Assembly: GCA_001584585.1 (NCBI GenBank)
Contig: LSYV01000006.1
Location: 1,797,195-1,838,744, forward strand
Source of the DNA: Gonium pectorale
Lineage: Eukaryota > Chlorophyta > Chlorophyceae > Chlamydomonadales > Volvocaceae
DNA length: 41,550 bases
Direction: 5' to 3'
Of this stretch, positions 32,891 through 41,550 are shown piece by piece. The first letter of the stretch is position 1; each line of letters starts with the position of its first letter. The translations under genes and the position numbers were made by a program. Below the pieces are notes generated by a model. The model was not told the DNA's origin. It did no database searches and worked only from the letters and a program-made list of their open reading frames with translations.

Positions 32891-32899
32891 AGTCGGTCT

Positions 32900-35800
32900 A
32901 TGGCCTTTTTTGCCAGGATATGCTCGGGCAGCTCATTGCGGGGCATGGTTCGGGCCGAGGTAGAGGATTCGGACGAGGTAACAGGCAGCGGGACTGGCAG
33001 CACCACTCCTAACGACACACTGCATGGAGGCAGCTCTTACGGTCGGCAGTCCGCAGTCGGCAGTGTCGGTCGCGGCAGCTGGAAGCGGCTAGCGTCCAAA
33101 AGCACGCGCTCTCTGTCTTCGCCCAAGAAGCCCAATACGCCCCCGCCATCTGTGGACGGCGTTCGGCTCACAATGGAGCCCTTGTTGGGTAAGTTCCTTC
33201 ACTGGCGGGAGCTGTGCACCGACATCTGCATTTGATTCCTGTCTCTAATACGCCTTTCATCCTGGCTTTCAGCGGGTTGTCGCACGCATAGGCAGTAGTA
33301 GGGGCGCTGCAGCTTTCAGGTCATTCCCATGGGACGCTTACCCAACCCCTAATTCAAGACGCTGTGCTCTCCCAACGTGCAGAGCGCACCCGGAGCGCGT
33401 TAACGGACCTGGAAGCTGTGAAGTTTCTCGTCGAGGACTGGTCACACAGGGCTAGCTGGAGGCCCGCAACCCCGCAGGTACAAAGGCCCGCCGTCCCGCC
33501 CCAGCGCTGCGCGTACCGCCTGCAATGCATGTCTAACATGGCATCTTGGTGAACAGATAGCGGAAGGTTACATGCACAGTCCGCATAGGTTTGTTCACGG
33601 GCAGCTACGCGGGTTTTGGGCTTCTGAACACATAGCCCCCTCCTCCCTGCGGTGATAACGACAGGACCAGGAGCGCTTTGATTGCTTGGACCAAAGCGAG
33701 ATCAAGCCCCTCGTGGCGCTAGGGGAAGGGGCATACGGCTCCGTCAACCTCTGCCGCGTGGTCGCGCCTGCGCTGCAGCCGCAGCCATCGCCCTTCACCT
33801 CACGTGACGCGGCATCGCTGCGCCGCCGGTCGGCATCGGCCGCCACAATTATGAGGCCGCCTTCGGCCGCGGCAGAAGTCCCAAGGACGGCGTGCCGCAG
33901 CGCAGCATCCATGGTCCAAACGGCGGAGTGCAGCGAAGGCGGCTGCGGGGATGCAGCTGGTGACTCTTCGGGCCCCGCCTTGCGGGTTACCGACACGGGC
34001 GTGCCCACCACCGTCCTGGCGTCTCCCTTTTGCGATAGTGCCGGCGTAGTGCCGGGTAACTCTGGCGACAGCGCTGGCGGCTGCTCCAGGTCTGATCTGC
34101 CCGAGGGCCCGTCGGTGCCTGGCACCGACGATGGCAACCTGGTTTACAGCGCCGGCAGCGCATGCAACGCTGGAGAGGAGGCTGGCACCGCTGCCGCTAG
34201 CGGCGCTGCGTCAGCGGAGGCCGATGGTGACGATGCGGACTCCCCGCCGGCGAGTGTTCCTGCTCCCCCAGCGGAACAGCAGCTGATCGTGGCTGTGAAG
34301 CGCGTGCCGCTGGGCTGGAACCAGGAGCGGGAGCTGATGCAGCTGCACCGTTGCCAACAGTGCCCCTTCATCGTGCGGCTCTTTGGTTTTGTGGAGGACG
34401 GCACGGAGCACTGCAGCTATGTTATGGAGTGGGCAGAGGGAGGAGACCTGGGCGCAATGCTGGCGGTGAGTGGAATGGAAGCATAGGCCGTCGGAAACAG
34501 TGGCGTCCCTGGGTATGTCCCATAGCAGGTCTGGGGCCATGCGGCAGTCCAGTAAACTTCACTCTCTCCAATGTAGCACCGTGCTACTCCGCGTCCGCTC
34601 CCCCTTGCCCCGCACAGTCCCTGAAGGATCGCCGTGGGGCCAACAAGCAGCGGCTGCTGATGTCGGAGGCTTCGGCGCGCTACTACTTTGCCTGCCTGCT
34701 GCTGGCGCTGGACTTCATGCACAGCAACGGCCTGCTGCACAGAGACGTGAGGAGGTGTTCGGGTTGGGAGGCGGACAGGGAAATGAGGACTGACCGGGGG
34801 AAGGGGTCTGGGCGCGTGTGCAATGTGTTCAAGCTGCGCTGCCAACAGGCGATGCGGCGCCGCGGGGAACCCAGCATTTCCTTACCGTCGACCCACATGA
34901 CCCGCCGGCCGACATCACCCTGACCCTGGCCCTTCAGCGTCTCCATGCCCCCTTGCGCCCATTGGCTGCTTCTCTCCTCGACCCGTACCGGCGTACCCGT
35001 TCCGGACCTGTCCCGCAGATCAAGCCCAGCAACTTGCTGCTCACCAGCGATGGCACCGCCAAGCTGGCAGACCTGGGCTTCACGGTGGCGCTGGACGCGA
35101 ACGGTACCACTGTGGGCTGCTGCGGCACCACAGGCTACATCGCGCCCGAGGTGTATGCGTACGGCAGCGCCAACGGGCGCCGCGCGTACGGCGTGCCTGC
35201 GGACATCTGGTCGGCTGGTGCCACGCTCTTCCAGGTGGGCTCGGTACTGCTGCGGGTAACTGGCGGGTTGTGCCGGCAGTAGCCAGCCGGCAGGGAGGCG
35301 CGTGGGCGCTCCCTGCCGTAACCTGTGGCTGCTCGTCCTTGCCCCACGTGCGTCCCCCTGTAGGCGCTTCCTGTTCTCATGTCCTAACTATAACTCCTCC
35401 ACGCCTGCCCTCCGCGCCTGCCCTGACCTGGTTTGTTCAGATCCTGACGGGCAATGTTGTGACTGACTCGCACGAGGAGGTGCTCAAGAAGGGCTGGAGA
35501 CCGCCCACCCACCCTCACTTCAGCAAGCCGCTGCAGGTCAGCCCTTTGGTCCTCCCTCCCGCTGGGCCCCGTGCGCGGCTGTGCTAAGCCCTTCGACGCA
35601 CACCGGCGTTGTGACCCAGGTGGAACCGCACGTTGTGCGGCTGCGAGTTCGCATTCTAGTTGGGCAGCTTAGGTTAGCTGCAATGCCCGCGTGCATGACG
35701 CTCCTTTGTTGGGTATCTGCTGGACTCCAAACCTCTTTCTGACGCCTGCGCCGCCCACAGGACCTGCTGAACCGCATGCTGGCGCCCAAGCCCACCGCTC

Positions 35801-36390
35801 GGCCGCAGAGCGCCGCCTCCATCATGCGCCACGCCTGGTTCGCGGGCTTCGACTGGCAGGCGCTGCGGGAGGGCCGCATGAATGCCCCCTACGTGCCGCG
35901 GGACCGCCGCCGCACGGGCCAGGTGGCACATGGCCTCTTCGCGCTGGCGCCGGGTTCCACGGCGGGCGGCAGCGCCTCCAGTGCCTTCACAGGGGCTGCG
36001 GGGAGCAGCGGCGGGCCGCCGACGGCGTCCCCGGGCGGGAAGCGGCTCCCGACCGTCATGGAGCGGGCGCCGTCGCAGCCGACTGCCCAGGAAGGAGACC
36101 CGGTGGTGCAGCGGAGCGCTATGTCAGGCAGGGACGAGGGCAGTGTTAAGCACGGCCGCGAGGGGCTGCTGCGCGACGCTCCGTCGTTTGAGACGGTCCT
36201 GCCCACCGTGCCGGCGGCCGAGGCAAATGCCTCTGCTTTCGGGCCCGCCGCCGTTCCGGTCGCAGTCGCCCCAGACTCGTCGTGTAGCGGCCCCCAAGGC
36301 GGCAGCCACGCCGGCCACCACGGAGAGGAGGGGCGTCACCATGGCGGGCTGACGGTGCGCTTCGCCATGGGTGTGGCAGAATGCGCATGA
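32900..36390 (+). CDS. AGC-type (PKA/PKG-like) Ser/Thr protein kinase with long N-lobe insert
   Basis: Exons 32900-33188, 33383-33477, 33665-34465, 34618-34746, 35019-35234, 35441-35536 and 35761-36390 join in phase to about 751 residues. An in-frame TAG 33 bases upstream makes ATG 32900 the first start; ATG 32944 is an alternative. The kinase domain starts at about 140: glycine loop GEGAYGSV (148-155), then about 170 residues of Ala/Ser/Gly-rich insert, then the ATP-binding Lys340 (VAVKR). Catalytic loop HRDIKPSN is at 436-443, the metal motif is DLG (456-458) instead of DFG, and GTTGYIAPE (474-482) closes the activation segment. DIWSAGATLF and FDWQALREGRMNAPYVP (from 572) follow; the latter is the typical AGC C-terminal extension. 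All catalytic residues are present, so an active kinase is expected. No cyclic-nucleotide-binding domain is encoded here. The C-terminal 170 residues are low complexity. The substrate is unknown. Confidence 0.9.
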
Positions 36391-38195
36391 CGCCAGGACC
36401 CCTGCCCCTTGCCCTCGCCACCTGGCGGCCCCGGCGGCGGCAGCGGTTGACACTGCCGCGGATGTGGGTCACGCTGATTGGCCGTGGAGCCGAGAGTGGA
36501 GGCGGCGCCCGATGGTAGGGCGGGTGGCAGGGGAAAACAGGCGTGAGGATCGCAGCCTGTGGGTTCTGAGAGTCAAATACAGCTCACTGCTGTGGGCGGG
36601 GATTGGCCTGCGCACCATGGTTTCGTACCCACTGTTCGGTATCCATTGTTTCGCATCCACTGCTTTTGCCCCTTTGGGTTGGACCCGGGGTTTGGGTTTG
36701 GCTCTATGGAGAGGTGGCAAGCAGTGATAGTCCCTTCGGAGCATACAGCGCGCGGGCGCGGGCGCGCATGGAGTGGTATACTGGGCGGTAGTGATACAAT
36801 TGACCGCACATATCCGCTGTGAAGGGGTTTGGATGGGACCTGAGTACGTAGATTCGGTCTGCTGGGGAAAGCTGAGGTCGGCTTCTTCTTCTGATGCCGG
36901 ATGCAAACACGTCCTGCTGTTATGTTGCCGCCGGCCTGAATTTGCAATGCGAGGTCGTGGAGCGAGTCGTTTCGGCCGGAGCATCGCGCTGCTGTCAGAG
37001 GGAGGTCGATTGCTTTTTTGGAAGAGCTGGCAGTGTTTCTTTGTGGGGGTTGGGCGCATTTGAATAACGGATTGCGCCGTCCATGCGTGCGGGTTTCGTC
37101 GCAACCGGCGCAAATCCTATGTGCAGGGGCTTTGCCTGCCAACGTTCCTATGTGTACTGTTATACGGTACTCCAGCCTCTGAACTTGACCGAGGAGTATA
37201 GTAAACGCATATTGGGTGGGTTTGCGAGAGGACTGCGCACGAGCACGTGCCGCTGTGTGTGGGAACGACGATGTTGATTGCACGCGTCGGCTTCCCTACG
37301 ATGATGTGTTTTTGGTCCGGCTGTCGTTTGAAGCGGTGGACGGCATCGCCGCCAAGACCCAGGCGGCTGCCAGGTATCTGATTGTCTCCACGCGCGCGCG
37401 CATCTAAGGTTGCGCATGACGTGCACGCTAATTGCTTTAGGCATGATATATGGTTTTGCAGGCCGTGCCAGGCCGCGTTCTTCCAGTGGTCGCTCTGCAG
37501 GCCTGCAGCTGGGGCTGCGCGGAGCCGCACACAGCGTTTGATTTAGCTTGCTTGATAGCAACAATTGGTATGTGGCATGGTGTGCACAGGCGATTGCAAT
37601 ACGGCAGGGCGCAACACTGTCTTCTTAGCGTGGCATGATAGCGTCGGACGTCGTTTGGCGGCCTAAGTATTAATCGCGAAGGCGCGGTTACACGGCTTGC
37701 GCAGAACTGTTGACAGCACCGAGAGGTGGCCTTGCAGGACGGCAAGCATGATGGGCTGGAGCGCTTGGCTGCGGAGGTATACGGCCCATAGAACTGATGC
37801 GTGAGAATGTGTATTGAATACAATCGGCAGTTAGATTGGATAGTTGGTGGAGGCCGTCGGCCGGCCCTGTGCCAGCTTTCTGCATGCCCAGAAACAATGT
37901 AGCGCAAGAAGCTGACTGTAAAGCCTATTAACCAGCGCGCTGGGAGGGTCTGCGACTTCGGAACAGATGCTGCGGAAACAATCACGGGCACGCGTTTCCT
38001 AGCTGCTTCGTCGGATCATGCTCGTGGCCAAGAGCGTAATGCTACGCTTTAGGTGACTTTGCGGCCTGAAGTATGGACGGCATCAGGGTGCCGTAGAGAA
38101 GTGTGATACAAACCACAAGAGATGCACAGCTCTTGCTCTGTGTGGTGCTGTTACTTCATTGGAATGGGCAGGAATGATTGGCGTAAACAAAAGTA
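36391..38195. other. Intergenic region: kinase 3' UTR and promoter of the CAP-domain gene
   Basis: About 1.8 kb, less G/C-rich than the exons, with no supported gene. The first plus-strand TGTAA that I find is at 37917-37921. It contains a 14-bp tandem repeat at 36616-36657. A long minus-strand open frame (37283-36573, 236 codons) has no motif or splice support. The right end should carry the promoter of the secreted protein gene. Confidence 0.55.
36616..36657 (+). repeat. 14-bp imperfect tandem repeat, three units
   Basis: Units catggtttcgtacc, cactgttcggtatc and cattgtttcgcatc follow each other, with a partial fourth (cactgc). Each differs at a few positions from the next, so the array is old or was built from diverged units. 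Confidence 0.8.
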
Positions 38196-41100
38196 ATGGC
38201 GGAGCGACTACTTGTTCGAATTCTCATTACCTTGACCCTCTGCAATGTTATTGCTGCAGAGTCGTTTCAGAATCTATTTATAGCTGAAGGGACTCTTGAA
38301 CAAGCCTACAGGAACCCCGGACATGACAAAGTGGCTGAAACACCGCTGCGCAGCGTACATGCGCCCGCTATCGGACAACACAGGCGCCAGCTACAGACAG
38401 GTTGCTCACGCACTGACGCTTCTGCGGATGCGGTGGGTCCAGAGTGCCCTGCCATCGCCCACCAACCCGAATGGCGTTGCAGTGCTCAGCGCCGCAACCG
38501 CAACTTGTGACCTCGCCGGGGCAACACTTGCCCCCTCAGCTCAGTAACATGCGCCCCGTCGGACCATCACGACAGGTGGTTGCGTGCATCAACGCCCTTC
38601 GCCTCAACCCAGCCGTGCTGCGCGACGCGGAGTGCTATCCCGACATTGAGGTGCGGATCTTGCCGTATTAGAACTCTTCCCCCTCAATGTATGATGAGAC
38701 TTATGTGCACTCGAGGGGTGAACGCAACGCTACCGCGTGGCGATCTCTGCCGTTCGCACCAGGCTAGGCACATTAGTTGCGTGCTCATGCTTGCACATTC
38801 CTTCTATAAGCCCGATTGCCTGCATGGTCTGGGCACCCTGTGTCCATCCCTTATGCACTGGAGTGGACATGCGAAGTCTGCGTTCCTGCTCTCATATAAT
38901 ACGTTTGAGTGCGCCCTTGGGATTGCTGCACCGTACCCAAGCTGCCGGCTGCCCCTCACTCAGCCAGCTATCCCCACTCCTTGCGATGCGCTCCTCCGCT
39001 GCGGCGTGAAAGGCGTGGATCAAGACGCGTAGGAGGTCAGCTCTGAGCCCTAGCGCGGCGCTAACCAAGGCAGCTGAGGGGGAAAACAACCGGCGCATTG
39101 CCGCCCAAACGCCTTACCAGTGAGTTGCCCTGGCCGTGACCGCGCAGCGCTGTGTCCCCACCTTGAGGCCCACCACGCAGCACCCTGCATCACATGCAGT
39201 TACAGTTGGTGCTGTGGATCTTGCAATACATACGGTAACGGCAGGTGCGTCGCTGATCGTGCGCCCAGTCTGAGCCAGACACCCTTACGGTACGACCACT
39301 CCGCTCTGCACGAGCTCCCAATCTCCGGACCAGGTGCTTCTCCGCCTCGTACCTTCATGCACAAATGCGCACCCCTCACCGTACAAGGCTCTGCCACGAG
39401 AGCCTTTGAGGCTGCTGCGACGAAGCAGCGATGTGTGTGCCCCCCCCAGCAGCGGCATCCGCGGGACGGCGGCTCACGCGACCGGCGGTTGGTTCCCCTG
39501 CCCCATGCGCTCACAGGCTGCCAACCGCTGACCAGTTTGCCAGCCGCGTGAGAGGGAGCGGCTACCCCTACTCCCGGGTCTACCTCCTTGCAGCCTACGA
39601 CCAGCCCAGCGCGCGAGCCGTCGTCTCCTCATGGCTCTGGTGAGCCCCGCGCCGTGCTCCGGGAAGTCCCACGTCCCGTGCTCTTATTGTTGCGTGCTGG
39701 CTCTGTGTGGTGCTGAAGGGACCGTGCAGCTGAGCCAGTGACGTGACATGAATGCGAAACGTGGCCGACGGGATGCGGCTCCTAGCTAGGGCGTGCTGCC
39801 GTATGGGCACCACACGGGTGTCGACGCCAACGCCACCGGGAGCTTGTGCACGCGCACGAGTCTGATGGACCGGTAGCGGGGCCCACGCGCGGGTGATGAC
39901 GGCGCAACAGGTTTTGTTGGCACGGCCCGCTGATTCCTCCTCCTGACCCACTTGGGGGCGTTTGCAGCTCCGGTGGTGACCGGACGTTTATGCTGGGTTG
40001 CAACATCAAAGACATCGGGCTGGCATCTGCCACGGACGATCTGGGGAACCGCTACTTCACGCAGGTGGGCGGGTGGGTGGGTGGGTGGTAGCGAAGACGG
40101 GAAACGGGTTGTAATGAGTGACGCCGGATTGCAATATGGGGTTGGGTGAGTGATTCTAGAAGGCTGCAACGAAAGAGGGAGCTATCTCTACGGAACACAT
40201 ACACCCGAAATCGCCGCGTTACGAGAGGGGCGGGTTGGTGCGAGGCGTGGAGTGGCGGGCGATTGAGGGTTGGTAGGTGGGTGCAGTGCCAGCGCGTGTT
40301 GAGTTGCGGGGTGGTGCTGTGTGTGGCGGGCGAGCGGATGGGTGGGTGTGCTTTGAGTGCAGGCTGTGGGTAGTCAAGTTGCGGCCGGTGGGTTCGAAGC
40401 CTGGATTGGCGGGCGAGGCGGTGGGCGAGGGCCGAGAGAACTCGGGGCGACAACGGCCGGCTCCTGCGGCGAGGCTCACGGCGTCGGCTGCGTCGGCGCT
40501 GGGGTCACGCCGCGCGTGCGGACCAGCAGCTCCCCCTCTCTGGGTTGGGTTGATGTCGAGTTGGGGGAGGGTCGTGCGGTTTGATGCGCTGTCTCCAGGG
40601 CTCCTGCTCGTCCAGAGCACGCGCGATGGCATCGTCCCATACGCCATACCGCGGTGCAAGCCCCCGTACGGTAGTCACGCTGTGCACTGGCCCACACCTG
40701 CTCCTGCAAAATAGCTGAACACCTCACCCCAACCACTCGGCGCCGGAAGCTGCCCAGCACACGGGCGACCCACTCCCCTCCCTGCCCGCGCCCGCTGCAG
40801 GTCGTGGGCTGCCCTCTCAACACGGCTTGCAACACGTGCACCAATATCAGCCTCCCGGCGCCTCCGCCGGCAACTCCACAGTCGCCTCCGTCCCCCAGCT
40901 CGCCACGGCGAAGGCCGCCACCTCCCAGGCTGCCTCCCTCCCGACCGCCTCCCCCCAGGCTGCCGCCGCCCAGGCCGCCGCCGCCCATGAAGAGCCCGCC
41001 CACACCCAAACCGCCTCCGTCGTCGCCGCCGCCACGCCGGAAGACGCCCCCGTCGTCGTCGCCGCCTCCATCGAGCACCCCACCGCCCTGGCCGCCGCCT

Positions 41101-41544
41101 GGCAGCGTCAGCGGCAATGCCACCGTCCAGTGGATTGATATGCGGCCTTTGAAGGTGCCATCCCGTCGGAAGTGCATGACGTTGCAGGGCATTCAGCCGG
41201 GGAATGGCACGCTCCTGGAGCTGCAGCCCTGCGTTCGCAGCCAAGCCCAGAGGTTCCGTGTGGCGGTCGACCGAGGGTTCTTCAACATTGTCGACGGCTG
41301 GGGCCGCTGCCTCAGCATCACGGGAGGGTTCGGGGAGATGGTCGTGTGGGCGTGCGACGGCATGCCCGACCAGCAGTTTGCTCTGCAGCAGGTGGCGGGG
41401 GAGGCAGCGGCGTTCCGCCTGCGGCCGCGGGGGGAGAACACGTGCGTGGGGCTGAGGGGAAAGAAGATCGTTGACGGCACTACGTTTGTGCTCGCGGCGT
41501 GCAAAGGCGGCGATGAGCAGAGCTTCCTCATGGGTCCGCTATGA
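38196..41544 (+). CDS. Secreted CAP/SCP-domain protein with proline-rich linker and ricin-B-like beta-trefoil
   Basis: Exons 38196-38432, 38576-38650, about 39013-39119, 39517-39639, 39968-40064 and 40801-41544 join in phase to about 460 residues; the 5' end of the third exon is uncertain (39013 or 39025 both keep frame). Residues 1-21 are a signal peptide (LLVRILITLTLCNVIAA). The CAP domain spans about 80-220: VACINALRLNPAVL, LSPSAALTKAAEGENNRR, RVYLLAAYDQPSARAVVSSWL, SGGDRTFMLGC (Asp where CAP proteins usually have His), then DLGNRYFTQ. Residues about 230-312 are Pro/Ser-rich (PPPRLPPSRPPPP), as in volvocine wall proteins. The last 145 residues resemble a ricin-B-type beta-trefoil with three QxF/QxW-like repeats (AQRFRV, DQQFAL, EQSFLM) and paired Cys. 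It is probably an extracellular-matrix or wall-modifying lectin-like protein. The trefoil is a carbohydrate-binding fold; nothing suggests a toxin enzyme chain. Confidence 0.82.
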
Positions 41545-41550
41545 TGGGGT

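Larger units (their letters stand above)
30437..32899. other. Intergenic region: 3' UTR of pseudo-cyclase gene, repeats, promoter of the kinase gene
   Basis: About 2.5 kb without a supported gene. It holds an AATAAA at 30721-30726 and a TGTAA at 31316-31320, either of which could end the upstream transcript. It also holds a possible orphan minus-strand exon near 31390-31275, the third hairpin element copy at 31523-31556, a GA-dinucleotide run near 31780, a tandem acggcggggcc repeat at about 32270-32322, and a strong hairpin at 32870-32890 just before the kinase start. Confidence 0.55.

Noticed and set aside
36573..37283. Minus-strand open frame of 236 codons
   Set aside because: Part of it just translates the 14-bp tandem repeat, and the rest has no recognisable motif.
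40360..40430. tRNA gene suggested by ggttcgaagcc at 40391-40401
   Set aside because: It looks like a T-loop, but no acceptor stem, anticodon arm or D-loop can be paired around it.
1..41550. CRISPR array, insertion sequence, operon or phage features
   Set aside because: Spliced nuclear genes with TGTAA signals. No spaced direct repeats, transposase, integrase or attachment sites are seen.

Overview
The window looks like nuclear DNA of a green alga of the Chlamydomonas/Volvox (volvocine) type. It is GC-rich, its genes are cut into many short exons with GT-AG introns (one GC-AG), third codon positions are mostly G or C, and TGTAA polyadenylation signals lie downstream of two of the genes. Proline-rich and Ala/Gly-rich low-complexity protein segments are common. 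The species cannot be named from sequence alone. All gene models were built by hand from splice sites and reading phase; nothing was searched.

Layout. Three genes lie on the minus strand in the left third. (1) 7218 to beyond position 1: a coiled-coil protein with a very long Glu/Pro/Ala-rich acidic tail, 13 exons visible, C-terminus outside the window. (2) 10832-9371: a complete soluble inorganic pyrophosphatase of the plant/bacterial family, 5 exons, 192 aa, all metal-binding Asp present. (3) 13929-13028: a small TMEM14-family membrane protein, 3 exons, 109 aa. The strand then switches at a shared upstream region (13930-16310), which also holds a proline-rich coding-like tract broken by frame shifts.

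Four genes follow on the plus strand. (4) 16311-19868: a RanBPM/RanBP9-like SPRY-LisH-CTLH-CRA protein, the family of the Gid1 subunit of the CTLH/GID E3 ligase, 10 exons, about 487 aa. (5) 20901-30436: a giant membrane protein of about 2170 aa. It has two membrane segments, a receiver-like domain and a class III nucleotide cyclase-like domain, followed by more than 1600 residues of low complexity. Its receiver lacks the phospho-Asp, and its cyclase lacks both metal Asp and the catalytic Asn and Arg, so it reads as a pseudo-receiver/pseudo-cyclase. This is the most interesting object in the window. (6) 32900-36390: an AGC-type (PKA/PKG-like) protein kinase with intact catalytic residues and about 170 extra residues between the glycine loop and the catalytic Lys. 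(7) 38196-41544: a secreted protein joining a CAP/SCP domain, a proline-rich wall-type linker and a ricin-B-like beta-trefoil.

The genes do not form an operon-like pathway. The pseudo-cyclase and the AGC kinase are adjacent and co-oriented, which is suggestive for second-messenger signalling but proves nothing. The spaces between genes (0.8-2.5 kb) hold UTRs, short tandem repeats and a dispersed hairpin element: a perfect 6-bp stem closing a UUCG-type loop, with related copies near 8.4 kb and 31.5 kb.
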